The notes below the pieces were generated by a model, which ran no database searches, had not been told where the DNA came from, and saw nothing but the letters and a program-made list of their open reading frames with translations. The translations under genes were made by a program, and so were the position numbers. 64,000 nucleotides of DNA from Steromphala cineraria (Eukaryota > Mollusca > Gastropoda > Trochida > Trochidae): the NCBI GenBank assembly GCA_916613615.1, contig OU744721.1:73413060-73477059 (forward strand), read 5' to 3'. How positions within the stretch are numbered: position 1 is the first letter of the stretch; each line of letters begins with the position of its first letter. Shown here piece by piece: positions 11,801 to 25,234 of this stretch.

Positions 11801-14800
11801 TCTTCTTTATTACAAACACTAATTTTTTGTAATCTCTTTTCCCTTCTAACAACAAAAAAGATAGCTACCAACTTTGTTTTAGAACCAATAAACTTCATTG
11901 ATTGAGGTAAAAGCAATTGGGATATTTCATTGAAACAGAACAAGTGTTTAACTACCAATCATAAAAATATGCTACTATCCATATTTTCATTTCTCCCACT
12001 CAATTTCAAACTTAAACTGACAGGAAAGATAAACAGATTATTGATTTGTTATTAAAAAAATTACATTCAATCAACAAGTAAAATCTCCCACTTAATCATA
12101 AAAAATAAGAGGCATGTTCTAGCATAACCCATATAGATGAACAGGTGCCCCTTTATAAGCTGACCCCAGACATGGAGAGAAATATGGAGATATTCCACAT
12201 CACTCAGCATATTACCACTGCAGCTAGCCCAATATGAGAGGTATGTGAGGATTGAGGCAGGAAAGGAATGAAAGCTGCATTACTGTCGGGAGCTGACACC
12301 TCGCTGCTGGGGCAGTCATCTTACACTCAGGACCTGCTAGATCTGGTGCCGCAGTGCTCGTAATCTAAGAGATGAATTAATTGTCAGGCTTCCTTCATAG
12401 GAACTGCATGCAAATAATCCAATCATTTGACAAAATGGAGATCATAGCACATCTTGTGTGTGAATGGCAAAGATTCCGCCTCAAAAGGAACACTCAGATT
12501 GAACTTCTGCCTCACATGAGGCAATCAAGTGGCCCTTTCTGCCGGCATGCATGGAACGTGAGCGAGGAAATTAGATGAAATTCTCACCGAGAAGAAGTCA
12601 GACTAAAGGACAAGTGGGAAATGGGAAGCGGGAAGTCAAGGAGTAGAAGTCTGCTGTAGATGACTGGTAATCCATAAAATAGTTGGTGATGAGCCTTGCT
12701 CTGTCAATCAAAATACAATCAAAAATAAAAAGAAGACTTATTGAGGGTCCCTCCTGTGGCTACCTATCACATTATAGTGATTCTCCACTTGGCAAGAAAG
12801 CCATATAAGTTGATTTTACAAATTTAAAGAAGAATTCTGTATTTTTTGCTAAATTGAGACACATGTCATAAGCTATGGACAAAATGAAGACAACATATTT
12901 TTCATTTCTTTCATTTCAATGGTAAAACTGTGTGATCAAATCAAACAAAATATATCACACATGATTGGAAATTAAAGAAATACACTTTAAACCAAGATGG
13001 AACTTCTGATATTTGTCCAAGACTATTTAAAAACTACAACAATAATTGGCTTGTTCTATCCTTATGGACAAGAAGCTTTTTCTCATTCTCTGAGAATTCT
13101 GTATTTTCCCATGACATAACATGAATTCATTAATGCTTCACATGGAAATCAATCTAATCAAAAGTACAAAAATGCTGACAGATAATTCCCTTAATTCAAT
13201 GGTAATCAAATTGAGATAATTTTATGGAATTCATTACGACATAATTTTATCACTCTTCATGGTGCATGAAGACTAAAACATCTTTTTTTATCCGTCAAAT
13301 CGCTCAGTTATTTTTTTATGATGTAATGAAACAGATTTTAAACATTTCAAATACCGATCATTTGTTCAACACGATCTACTTTTTTTCCCATCAACAGTTC
13401 TATAGAAAACAATATTCAAATTTGAAATATTTTTATTGAAAAAAACCCCCCACAGATATTGACAATAGATATCCTCCCATTCACATACCACACATATAAA
13501 AGCTTCATAAACTGAACATTTGCTGTAATTAACATGTAAACACCTCCTTCAGTATGCATCTTTAAACGCCTGAGAGAAAAGATAAGACAATTGTTTAGCT
13601 AGATTGCGGTAAAATATTCCATTTATTCAGATGGTCTACTAATCTGTAACCAAGACCTGAACCATTGAACATTGTTCTGTCACATTACATTAACATTCCT
13701 GGCTATCACTGATACAGGGAACATATCGGCCCACATCATACACTCGACATCTTCTCAATAATTCACACAACATCTCAACAAGGATGCAGTTGTGAGAAAC
13801 ATAATGCCTAGAGATGATTTCTTAATTCAAGAGGAAGAATGTCAAGTGACATTAAATTATGTCCAAAGTAATAAAAAAGCACTTTCTGTAAAAACATCAT
13901 TATTATTTGATGATGAACATATTTCTGACAGTTTCATTTGAAACTAAAACAGCTGTAATGTTCAAAGCAACTTTTATAACACAAATAAATTTGGCAAAAT
14001 AAACAAAAATGATATTCATATATTTGATATTTTCAATCTTGTCTAATCAAAAGGTTATTCAAAAAGATAAAAGCATTCAATTAACCTCACACATATTTTC
14101 ACAAACTTTGCAATAAAAGAAACTCCCAACACTTTTTAATTCAAAGAATTCTGACATGTGTCAAAGGCGAAAAATTTGAAAATCAAATGCTACCTAAAAA
14201 TCAGCATCACTCACGCAAAACAAACAAGTGGAACTTGAGAATGAATTAACAAGCATTTCAAACCACATTCCAGTGAGAAATCAATAGAGTAGAGTAATTT
14301 GTACAAATATTGCTTTCATGTCGGCAGTCAACAGAACATGAAATGATCAGAGAAAGATCACCTATGATTACAGTAATTCAGCGCACAGCTAACGAGGCTG
14401 AAGAAAGCAGGTAGTTTTTCTGCCGATCACTGACCACCTGTATGGAGAGGCCGAGTGTCACTAATATAGCGCTGTCACAGAACCAACTGCTTGTATTAAC
14501 AAACACTTAACACTTGTGTACTCAAGCCAGGCAAACCTGGCAGGCTGAAAATTTAAGTGGAAGAAAAAATATTGTCCGTAGAAGAAATGTGAAAATCAAA
14601 TAGCTGCTAATTGTGCGTCAACAGCTTCTGGTTGGACAGACTTGGTTAGGCACAGCTGCAGCTGTATTGTTCTCCTACTGCTGCTACTATATCACACAGC
14701 TATTCTGACCGGCAGTGTTCAATATCACCCCCTTTATGTGCTCTATGTGACTAGCCACACCAGGGATGGTTCTTGATCTCTCCATATATTGATCTTATTA

Positions 14801-17727
14801 TGATCATTAAATTCCCTTTATGTGGATACACTGTATCTTGATGATGTGAATTCTTTGGAGTGAATAGTGAATAATTTATATTGCCATAAACACTTTGTGT
14901 GATAAATAGTGATCTCTTTCCAAAGAAAAGCAGTAAAAGAGAATTGCCTTGAAATTATGTAGGAATTGTGCAGTAAAATTTACTAATTATGCTATTTACA
15001 TATTTGGAAACAATTCACCAAGAGAGACATAGTTCTCCCAGAAAGGTCAGATTTGAAACAACTAGAAAAAGGAAATTTTGAAATACAATTATATGTAAAA
15101 TATAACATTTAAACCTACTTCACAATATTTAAACTGACTTCATAATCTTACCAACCAATTAAAATGAAATTTTAGACAAAGGTATAATTTCCATTAACTT
15201 CTTTATTGTTAAAGGCACATTGCAATTGTTTGTTTGCTATAAGTTTAATAAAAAATGTGAATGTTTTTTTTTGTTCTTGCCAGAAATGAGAACTCCCTCT
15301 GACAATGATTCACAGGAGCTCATTTATATAGCCCTTGATCACTTGATTGTGGTTTGGAAATATAACACAACTTCATCATAGGTTTTCAACATGATAAAAT
15401 ATATGGAAGACATGCGTCATGTTATGCGACGTTTCACAACATATATTCCTCTTCTTTGTTGTCAATTCAACTTCCAAAATACCCATCAAAGAAGGAAAAC
15501 ATATTTTTATCTGAAAACAAAAACTATCTTACTGTAAGAAAATTGATATTGACTTATTAATCGTCAATAATCGCCATGATAACCCTAATCTGAGGTTATC
15601 ATAATCTCATATCCTGCAGATGTCTAGGTTAAAACCAGATTAATATTTCTGAGTCACTGATTGTAAAACCTATGAGCTGATCGACCCATGTTATTGAAGC
15701 TAAACCAATATTATACTGGTCATTACTGAATCAGGACTAACGAGCTCTTGATACGCTCTGACCAGCTGCCTTACACTGGTGTCCAGGATAACGCTCCATT
15801 AGAGTCCTTGTTCAAACCCGGCAATATTGACTCGGTGCCGATCAGTATTAAACTGGCCACCTACAAAAGCCTCGAATTGACCAGTGGTCGAGCTCAATGA
15901 TCTATATAACAGTTTACTCGAACATAGAGTGTTAGCCACGCTTGATCGATTTTCAAAAGCTTGAGTCATCATGAGCGTAACGGTCACATTTCAAGCTGAT
16001 TACAGGTGTCAAAAGTGAAGGCAATATCCCCAGGTGTTGAATTGTGTGGGTAATTTACACCAATGTTTTCTTGCCACTGTGTTAGCGGACACAAACAATG
16101 GGTATTGAAGAATGATATCTATAAGGTGAAATTGATTTGCAGGAAAAATACATGATTACATCAGTGATTGACGCCTCACTTGTCGGCCTCAACAGGTGTC
16201 AATTTCTTAATTTAACCCCCTTAGAAATTTGGCAAAGTGGCCCCTGAATAACCATGTAATAGCATAATGGAAACAAATGCACCATATCTATTAGATTGTA
16301 ATTTGGGTTCTCTAAAATTGTCTGTTAGAGATGGCCTTTCACCTGCCAATGTGTCCGGAATCAATCTAAAAGTAGTAATGTTTTAAAGGTAATGAAAAAT
16401 AAATATTTTTCTAAAATCTGACATTTATTGTTTATAGTTACAATACAAGCTTTCAGTTTACATAAATAATGTGTTTTTGAAATACTTTGAACTTGTCATG
16501 GGAAAACATGTTTCTTTCAAAGATGAAAGGTTTTATATCTTTTTGGAAAAATATTTAAACAAAATTTGTTAGAAAACATCAGTTCTAAAAATCTATTCAG
16601 ATATATATGTTGAATCAAAGATCAAACATTATTTCTTCAAGTTTCAAAACTGTTTTCACTTTTTTTTATGAATTTTGAGTATTAGTATTTTTAAGATTGG
16701 AAGGATAAAACAAACAAAGAAATGTTTCATCTTCCACAGATGAAACAAATCTCAAATGAAGTGTAAAAAACCCTGAAGTGAAATAAAACTTGTCAACTCT
16801 GAAGTGCAAAAGAGCTATCACATAAAAAAATACATTCAAAAGAAATTTTAACAAATTCACTTTTTCAAATAGTTGAAACTTCAAACGTTATTCAAGAAAA
16901 GAAAATCCTGAACAGCTAGAGGTTTAAAACACTTATCTCAGTTAAATTGATTTCTAATTGCAATAGGCATTATCAATGTTATGTCAGCAAAATTGAATTT
17001 CTAAGGGACAGTTTTATTTGAATTTGTCATTTTTTTATTTAGTAATATGTGAAACTATAAGTAAATAGTGTATTTTTTCTTACTTTAAGTAGTGATTAAA
17101 ATTGTGTAGATGTAGAAAATAAACATATAGGTAATTTTTGGTGTGCAAAACTTCATTTTCACATCTTAATATTTTCCTTTTTACATGAAATTATGAATTT
17201 TATCTCAGTAACATTTCATTTTATTAGTTAAAGGGGTGTCAATCTTAATCAAATTCCTACCAAATCAATCCTAAAAGAAACATCAGGGACAGTAGCAGGT
17301 TTTTTAATTTTTTTAATTTTTAATCTTTAATTAATAATTGTACGTTAATGCTAGATGTATTATTTTGATAGTGTCAAAAATCTCATTACACAAACCCATA
17401 GTCAGTAATGATTCACATAAAGTCTATTGGCAGCCATTTTTGTGTGAACACCTTTACTTCATTTTGTGTAACAAAAAGGAATCCCATGGCTGAACTTTGC
17501 ATAATATATTTGATTTATTTCTGCTTCATTTTGTTTACATACATTGTCTTTCAATTGGAACCAGTTACTTTCATTTTTCTGACATCACCTTACATTCCCA
17601 CTAAAAACATGCTACTGCCCCTTTAAAGTTGATGTCACTATAAATCATTGTCATCAAAACAGTTATTCCTTCTCGCTTGTCAGACACCATGCACCAGAAA
17701 GGAAATCTAACGAATAAAAGAATAAAA
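8861..17727. other. Intergenic, gene-poor; possible conserved regulatory patches
   Basis: No exon chain is supported in this ~8.9 kb. Patches at about 9.7-10.0, 10.8-11.45, 12.1-12.7, 14.35-14.75 and 15.7-16.0 kb are visibly less AT-rich and contain homeodomain-type TAAT motifs and TGATTGAT-like motifs. They have the look of conserved non-coding elements. Without an alignment to another species this remains inference. Confidence 0.45.
10660..10790 (-). repeat. 18 bp imperfect tandem repeat
   Basis: On the plus strand a unit of the form TGTCCATTTGAGCGATTT recurs about four to five times with an 18 bp period. Read on the minus strand it gives hexapeptide repeats (DRIIAM, DKIAQM, DKIAPM, GRISLM) within an open frame of about 77 codons, between a stop near 10890 and a stop near 10655, with no starting ATG. 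It could be part of an unrecognised exon or a plain minisatellite; nothing else supports coding. Confidence 0.4.
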
Positions 17728-18441
17728 GTACCGAGGGTACAGAAGCTCACCTTAAAATGAATGATGTGGTAAAATGGTTTGTGTAACCATCTTTTATATG
17801 ATAATTGATTATGGCTGCCATCATGATTTTTTTATCTTTTAAAATGCTATTCTTCTGTTGGAAACCACTAGAGCTTGAACAAACATTAATACAAGAATGA
17901 TATAATCATGATTTGTTAACAAGCAGTAGGTTTTTGTATAACTTTGTTGTATATCTATGGCTGAATTGGTGACTATCTTGGACTTTTTAATCTTCAAAAT
18001 GCTACTTTTATGTGGGCATCTGTATTAATTTCATTATGATATCTTGATTGGTTTAGGAGTATTCATTTAGTCACACTCTCAACTTCCAAAGAACTAAAAA
18101 GATGATGCACATAAACATTTGGAATATATCCCTCTGACACAAATCACAAATTCAGCTAGTGATATGTCTCATGTAATTCTAACTGAAGATTTCTGAATAT
18201 CTTAAATCTTGACATATGTTAGTGCAATCTGATTGGTCAGAATAGGCTAGCAACTTGGGGGTTTATGCTAATTACTAGATATGATGACCTATGATGACCT
18301 CTTGCACCTGCATGTAGCTTATGTAACTTATCCTCTTATGTAAGTTACTGTTATTCCATATAGTGAGTGTTCTCCCCTCATTTCAATATGCAATACAGAT
18401 ACTCTTTAGAGGAGAGTTGCAGGAGAGGGGCTGGAAGGATA

Positions 18442-18454
18442 GGGGGGGGGGGGG
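18442..18454 (+). repeat. Poly(G) run of 13 within a purine-rich tract
   Basis: A run of 13 G bases sits in a G/A-rich strand from about 18410 to 18560 that has many further GGG and GGGG runs. The tract could form G-quadruplexes on the plus strand. It lies inside copy A of the core-repeat element and has no counterpart in copy B. Confidence 0.85.
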
Positions 18455-20617
18455 TGGTTGGGGAGGCTAAAGAGAGGTTTGGTATGGAAGGACAGGAGAA
18501 AAAAAGGGAGGTGGTGGGAAAGGGGGGATAGAAGGGGTGGGGGTAGAAGAGAGGTTTGCAATGGAAATAATCTGGAGGTCAACTCAGTAATATGTTTATT
18601 GAAGTATCTTAACTAACAGAGAGAATTGGTGAGAAAGACTTTGTAAAAAAAGAATTGTTCAGACAGCTGTTCAATTAGTTTTGAAGATGAATATTAAATG
18701 ATATCTTTTATTAGCATATCAAAAAAAATAAAAGATAATTTGTTATTCATTAACCAAAATTTTCAATTTGGAATAAATTAATTGCATGGGAACAAAGGAG
18801 TAAAAAACCTAACAGTTAGTGTTGGGAGTGAACAAATTTAATCATTTTAAATGCTTTTGAAAAGGATTTGTTTGAATTGAATGATCATTATAATTATCTA
18901 GATAATCATTATTCAGACCGTAATCAGATATAGATGATTAAAAAATGTATATTTATCCCTCACTGGCTATGTTATTTGCCATATATGAAGTGTCAGGAAT
19001 TATGTAACCCACTGATGGAGTGAACAACTTTTATCATTTTATGTTTTATTAAAAAGGATTTATTAAAACAGTCATGCTTCAGGCTGTTCGCAGATAAAGA
19101 TGATTCATACAGTTTTTTGTAACTGTATTTATAGTGTTGATAAATATTACAACAAGCGTATCAATACAAATATAATGACATTGATTTGATTGATCAGGAA
19201 ATGTATTCTTTTCAATGAATTTCATGAAATCTAATTGAAAATTCAATATAATTGACATATTGACCATCTTGGATTCTTTATAATAAAATAAATGCGTCTT
19301 TGTCAGGAATCACTATATAAAAAAATACTCACTTTTCAGAATGATATCTTAATTGATTTAATAGGAGTAGTACTTGGCCTGAAATCTAATTGAAAAATAA
19401 TGACTTCTATGATGACATGTTGTTCCCAGAACCCCTTCAGCATGATACAATTATCATTTAGTTTTACAGGTATTTATCAAACACATGGTATTGGAACTGG
19501 AACCTGATACAAAATACCTCATTAACTCATCGTGCAGATTGTTGTACACAAAAGCTGATTCTTGACTTGTTTAAATTGTTATTTGTAAAAAGTATTACTT
19601 TTAATAGAATACAAGTATACTTTTCATAAAGACAATTTATATACTTTCCATAAAGTCCATTATGTTCTATTTATCAATTAGGTCATGATTACTATGCAAT
19701 ATACAAGCAGGCAGGGCTGCTAGCCCCAGATCCTTAAGGAGAGTGTAGCAATTTGTGTATTTGGCTTTGTGTACGTATATTTGGAGAAGCATCCTAGTGT
19801 GCTGAGCATGTAAACCTGAACTCTGGCTAAGCCCTTATGTGTGGTATTAAAAGACTTGACATGAGAGAACATGAATTGTTGTGAAAAATATATATAATTT
19901 CACAAAATATAGTTAGCTTATGTCCTAAATTGATTTTGTGTCAAGAAGAACTTCTGTTAGATATAGAAATGGTACAAATATGAGTAAAACATAGGAACTG
20001 GAACCTGATGCAAAATAACTCTTTCCACATCAACTTATTATGTAGATTGCTAAACACAAAGCTTATTGTTGACAAGTTTTGTGTAAGTTGTTATTCTTAA
20101 AAAGAACATATCACTGTCATGAGAATACAAGTCTAATTTCCATAACTCTTATTGCATACACATGGCCATATAGCATAATGCTCTACCATATCAGGTCAGG
20201 TTGATTATGCAACAGACTAGCAGCTGAGACTGTGATGCTAGCAGCCTGTATTGGGATGTCACATGTGTATTAGAAAAGCATAGGAATATCTGAACTCTGG
20301 TTGACCCCTTTTGTGTGGTATTTAAAGGAATATAAGGGAGATACCATTGTTTAAAATTCAACATGATGTTTAATGTCATTGGGTTTTTGCAGCTAGTTTA
20401 TGCAGCCATAAATATTTTAAACAAATTAATTAATTATGTTTGTCTTTCATCTTAATGTTTTAGAAACACTTAAAAATATAGAACAACTTATTTCATATTC
20501 AAGATAATATTATGATTATTAAGTTCAAATTAGTGAATTTATATAGTGCGAGTGATCACTTGATGAAAGCTTAAAATTTAGTAATAATGATGTGTCATCT
20601 GCAGCTGAAAAGTCAAT

Positions 20618-21380
20618 ATGGCTGCTATCCCGGCCATCTTGGATTCTCAAAACTGAAACGGCTACCTTTGTTGGATTAATCACTATAGGTATAACATACT
20701 ACAATATGAAAATGATATCTAGATTGGTTTAGGAGAAGTAGTCATTTTCATGAAATCAAATTGAAAATTCAATATGGCTGCCATGGCGGCCATCTTGGAT
20801 TCTCAAAACTGAAACGTCAACCTTTCTGTGAGGAATCACCATAGGTATAACATACTACAATTTCAGCATGATATCTAGATTGGTTTAGAAAGAGTAGTCT
20901 TTTCATGAAATCTAATTGAAAATTTAATATGGCTGCCATGGCGGCCATCTTATATTCTCAAAACTGAAATGTCAACCTTTCTGTGAGGAATCACCATGGG
21001 TATAACATACTACAATTTCAGAATGATATCTGCATTCGTTTAGGAGGAGTAGTCTTTTTCGTAAAATCTAATTGAAAATTCAATATGGCTGCCATGGCGG
21101 CCATCTTATATTCTCAAAACTGAAACGTCTACCTTTCTGTGAGGAATCACCATGGGTATAACATACTACAATTTCAGAATGATATCTGCATTCGTTAAGG
21201 AGAAGTAGTCTTTTTCATGAAATCTAATTGAAAATTCAATATGGCTGCCATGGCAGCCATCTTGGATTCTCAAAACTGAAACGTCTACCTTTCTGTGAGG
21301 AATCACCATGGGTATAACATACTACAATTTCAGAATGATATCTGGATTCGTTTAGGAGGAGTAGTCTTTTTCCTGAAAGT
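20618..21380 (+). repeat. Five tandem ~156 bp core repeats of copy A
   Basis: The marker ATGGCTGCC/T recurs at 20618, 20774, 20929, 21085 and 21241, spacings of 156, 155, 156 and 156 bp. Every unit contains a GCCATCTTGGATTCTC-like block, a GAGGAATCACCATGGGTATA-like block and a TCTAATTGAAAATTC block. The first unit is the most diverged and the inner ones the most alike, as expected if the array grows from one side. Confidence 0.85.
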
Positions 21381-21477
21381 TTACGGACGGACAGACGGAC
21401 AGACGGACAGACAGACGGACGACGGACGAAGCGCCACGACATAAGCTCACATTTACTTTGTAAAGGTGAGCTAAAAA

Positions 21478-23628
21478 CCAGCAAAAGGATTAAATTGAAA
21501 CCTTAGAACTTCTGTCCTCTGTCCTCATATGAAGAATATTTTCATCTAGAGTATTTTTGGATAAGATCATGAATGATATCAAAGAGAAATATTCATAAAA
21601 TCAACAAAAGCAGTGAATTGATCGCTATAGAACCAATTAGATGACCAGAGAAGATCTATCAATCCAATGCACATGACATTATTTCAATGACATTACGACT
21701 CAATGTACCCAATAGCATGAATGTGTCTCAGCCAATTGAGCCGTAGCATACCCGGTAATGATCAGCTCTCTCTTTCACACACCTATCTAATCTGCGTGAT
21801 CACTTCTATAGTACACACAGGTATGATTGATCACCCAGCTAACTTTATTGCAATAAGATAAACTTTGTAAGTATTGCCTGACACAATCAAACCAGCTGAC
21901 CTGGAGAAGTGACAGTGTGTTATAGAAAGAGATAAGTTATTGCTTGAGAGACGGTACTGATCGGCCTATACAACTTTCCTTATTTGAAGAAATCAGTTCA
22001 ATATGACGTTGATAAGGTATTGGTTGAATGTGAGCTGATCCAATTTGATATTTTGTTGGGCAGGGTTCAATTGGTAGCGTAAGTGTCATGAAAAATTATA
22101 GTCAGTTAGAAGCAAATCAGCATTTGAATCTGGAAACATAAAGAAATGACTTTGTGAACAACATGATAAGACCTTATTAGGAAATAATAATTGATAAAGC
22201 GTTATACATATTATGTAACTTCCTAGGGAGGCATTTTAAGAGATGGTTTGATAAAGATGATACAGGATGATGCATTGCATATTATATCTACCAGTAATCT
22301 GAAACTTTATTATTTTCACTCTTTGAAGGAAATCGGTTCCAAATTTCCATTTGGGGATGGTAGTCAAAATAAATTTCAAGGCCACAATAAAAAAGTCTCA
22401 GCTATTAGTAAGCACCCTTCTGTTGTTTGACCACTTTCATGCAAAACTGTTAAATTTGTAAGTTTGTAATAATAGATCATGTCAAACAAATTTCAACATC
22501 ATTAACATTGTAATTCTCGAGCTATGCTAAATGAGTACTTTTGGACACATGGAAATACCGGTATACACCTATGAAAAGTCTGTTGTAAGAGAATAATTTT
22601 TGACTTTTAGTCGTGAGACAGTACTGTAGTACATCTGCAAATCTATAATAATAATGGTAAGAAAAGTATTTGATAATATTTGATACATGGTATTTTCTTT
22701 TGTTACAAATATTCCAGTAGAAAATTGAGTATTTAATAGTTGAAAGTCAGTAACCATGTATGTTACTATAAGAATTATAGTAATAGAATCCTGGATTAAA
22801 AATATTTCTATTGTCAGTAATTTCTGTTCTATAGTTCCTTAAAAAGAGGCAAGCTATTGCTTTTTAAAACATTTTGGATGACTAGATGTAAAGTTTTGGT
22901 AGTTAAGGAACATGAGACTTTAAGATATTAAACACCTCACTGCATATACATACTCAAAATAAAATTGAAAAGATTTGCATATAATCAGACTTTTACTGTG
23001 GACCGCCGGCTGATTGTTCTTTGAAGGCCAGCCATCATCAATCATGCAGACATGTGCAGCTTGTCAGTGCTAGACTTAACTCTCTCGTTTCTTAATACAG
23101 GATTAATTGATGAGTGTCCTTTCCATTCATCCAGCTTAATGTCATCCACCATAATAAATAGGAAATGTTGAACAATGATGTTATTATTTATTGTGCATAA
23201 AGGAATGATGTTCTCTTTAATCACTGTCAGGCTATCACAGTGGGGTATACATGTTTCCCATATCCTGCGCCAAAGTGATCTTATGCACATGTGATTTCCA
23301 ATCATTCTCAATTAATCTGACGATGATTTAGATATTAATTGGGTTTAATGAGACTTTGATTAGGTCTAATGTCATGTAATTGCTTTGAATCAAGATGATG
23401 AACATTTAGAAAGTGACTGATTTCAAATTAATATTTTGTTCTCAAGTTCAGAACTTGCAAATGTGTTACAAGATGTTTGATTACTTTTTAAATGTCATTT
23501 GGTATTATCAGATTTATAATCTAAAACTGGAAATAGCTGGCAGAAAAATAAACATCTCATATTTCTTGGAGGGAACTTTATACAAGGAGAAACAGACTTG
23601 GTGACTGCACTTGAAATACAAGGCAAAA
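21478..23628. other. Intergenic, nothing recognised
   Basis: AT-rich sequence; short ORFs only, none with a domain signature or a splice-supported extension. Confidence 0.5.
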
Positions 23629-24290
23629 GTGAGCGCGGCTCACATACCCCCGCCTGTAGTTTGACCGCCTTCACGTAACATTAATTTGAAATGATTATGA
23701 CTTTGAACACAATGATCTTGCAACCCTAAAAACTATTTCACTTCAAAACATCCCCGGATATTAAGTTTTTGAATAAAATTCTGGGAACCCTGGAATTACC
23801 TTTAAAAGGCACAACAGCACTATACAGTCGAACCTTGTTTTGGTTACAGGTGAAAATCGTCCGGTTAACTGGGTCATTTTTCTTAAGAAATATAGACACA
23901 TTGTTTGAAAATTTTTTGTCCGTAAGGTGAGATTTACGGATATACGGACTCCGGGTATCCGAGGTTCGACTGTAAACTTCCATACCAAATTTGAAGTGTA
24001 TAGTCATTTGGTATTTACATATGCTCCTGAAACAACACAAAGTCCAAAATTTGTCCGTTTTTGGTCAAAATTTCAAAAATTATTCAGAACATTGAGCTGA
24101 AACCCCTAAAAGGCACAACAGCACCATATAGGCTACTTCCATACCAAATTTGTAGTTTCTAAGTGGTATAGTTTTTGAGTAATGCTCCGGAAGCGATTTC
24201 GGACGGACGGACGCACGCACGCACGGACGGACGGACGGACGGACACGCAGAGCGCTATATACCCCCGACTACGTTGTAGTGGGGGTATAA
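23629..24290. mobile_element. Core-repeat element, family D (pearl/Helentron-derived type)
   Basis: The 5' end is the palindrome GTGAGC-gcg-GCTCAC (23629-23643), followed by ATACCCCCGCCTGTAG. The 3' end is a terminal hairpin at 24258-24289: TATACCCCC-g-ACTAC, loop GTT, GTAGT-GGGGGTATA. A (GGAC/GCAC)n microsatellite lies just inside (about 24201-24244). Two partial cores share AAAAGGCACAACAGCAC and CTTCCATACCAAATTTG; the first is interrupted by a MITE at 23825-23972. Short ORFs across it are by-products. The sequence is unrelated to copies A and B but the plan is the same. Confidence 0.7.
23825..23972. mobile_element. Nested 148 bp MITE, pogo/Tigger-like ends, TA duplication
   Basis: The ends are CAGTCGAACC (23825) and GGTTCGACTG (ending 23972), flanked by TA at 23823-23824 and 23973-23974. 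Further inside, GGTATCCGAGGTTCGAC on the right resembles pogo/Tigger-family termini that begin CAGT and insert at TA (recalled, not searched). The second core of the host element (around 24103-24150) lacks this segment between the equivalents of its flanks, so the insertion is younger than the core duplication. Confidence 0.75.
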
Positions 24291-24681
24291 TAACAATAAG
24301 CTGTTATTCAATAAATTGAAAAAAATTAGAATTACAGGTCATGAACTTAGGGATTGAAAAAAATGTGAAGAGGATATTTTGATTACTTAACTAAAGATTC
24401 CAAATAAAAGTGTAAGACATATAAATGAGTGGGGGGAAAAACATGAATAGTTATAGCAGACAAATTTTTAAATTACTTCTTCGTATATATATTTTACACT
24501 TTCATTATAACAGAAAATGTGCAATCTGCTTGTCAAGTCAAAAAGTGTCTGAGGTTAATGATATTTCATAACAAATATATATATCAAGAAGAACATTGTT
24601 GTTATCCTGTTCATTAAATGCTCATTCTGATGAAAATCTTGTACAAGAAAAGTTCATTCACAAATGTTTTCCAAAACATAT
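24291..24681. other. Intergenic spacer between element D and the YR retroelement
   Basis: AT-rich sequence with no gene or repeat that I recognise. Confidence 0.5.
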
Positions 24682-25146
24682 ATGTAAATTTTATTATATT
24701 TTTGTTTGTGCAGGGATAACTTCCTCTCATTTTACACATTATTGCATTTAACTCTGCCTATTACAATTACAATTTCCTACCTCCATAATATTCTTTATTT
24801 ATGCTTTAGCACGATTTCCTCCTTATGTAATCTTATGCCAGTTTAAAAGCATATCCTTTTTATTTCTTGCATCACTTCCTGTAATCTCAAACCAGGCTTT
24901 TTCCAAATTTATCACATACGTTTTTCTACTATTTTCTTTATGCAAACATTTTATGTCAACTCTTTCTTGCAGTAATATTTTACTTCCTATATTCTTTACT
25001 AAATCTCTGTAATATATTATACTTATTTTAATTTACCAATAATTCCAAGCAGGAAATGACGTCACATGTTTACCTTATTTATGCTAATGAGCAGTCAGCC
25101 TCGTTTCAGTTTCACTTTCACCATTACGATGTTCACAAAATTGTTA
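24682..25146 (+). repeat. Split direct repeat A1 (left terminus)
   Basis: It starts ATGTAAATTT after host flank ending ...ACATAT, and carries the inner recombination arm TTTGTGCAGG at 24705-24714. It is matched over 465 bp by 29946-30410. It contains TATTTATGCTAATGAG near its end, a possible promoter region upstream of the Gag ATG at 25235. Confidence 0.85.
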
Positions 25147-25234
25147 TCTCTGCTTGACCGAATCTGATAATATCTCTGTCATCCATCACCATCAGCCTTC
25201 CTAATTGACTGTGCTGCATTGTTTACATGCTAAC

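Larger units (their letters stand above)
17728..21477. mobile_element. Core-repeat element, copy A (pearl/Helentron-derived type), ~3.75 kb
   Basis: The 5' end has the palindrome GTACC-gag-GGTAC (17728-17740), then AGCTCACCTT (17744-17753). The 3' end has AAGGTGAGCT inside a terminal hairpin (21444-21472; arms AGCTCACaTTTAC and GTAAAgGTGAGCT with a TTT loop), followed by AAAAA. Just before the hairpin is a (GGAC/AGAC)n microsatellite (about 21383-21425), and before that five ~156 bp cores. A second copy lies inverted at 53075-55492 and fixes both ends. The middle (18.3-20.4 kb) contains internal duplications, for example 19491-19860 against 19993-20330, and a G-rich tract. No protein is encoded. 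Assignment to pearl/HINE elements is from recall of their structure. Confidence 0.75.

Noticed and set aside
15700..16000. Possible tRNA gene (TGTTCAAACCC near 15808 looks like a B box)
   Set aside because: No A box at the right distance and no cloverleaf could be drawn.
21236..21484. 82-residue minus-strand ORF with RPSVCPSVRLSVR
   Set aside because: It is the translation of the (GGAC)n microsatellite and the core repeats of copy A; the same applies to 53115-53300.
23738..24040. 100-residue and 75-residue minus-strand ORFs
   Set aside because: They cross the MITE/element D boundary and have no domain; by-products of repeats.
25205..25234. TTG start for the YR Gag ORF
   Set aside because: A eukaryotic element is expected to start at the ATG at 25235 in good context.
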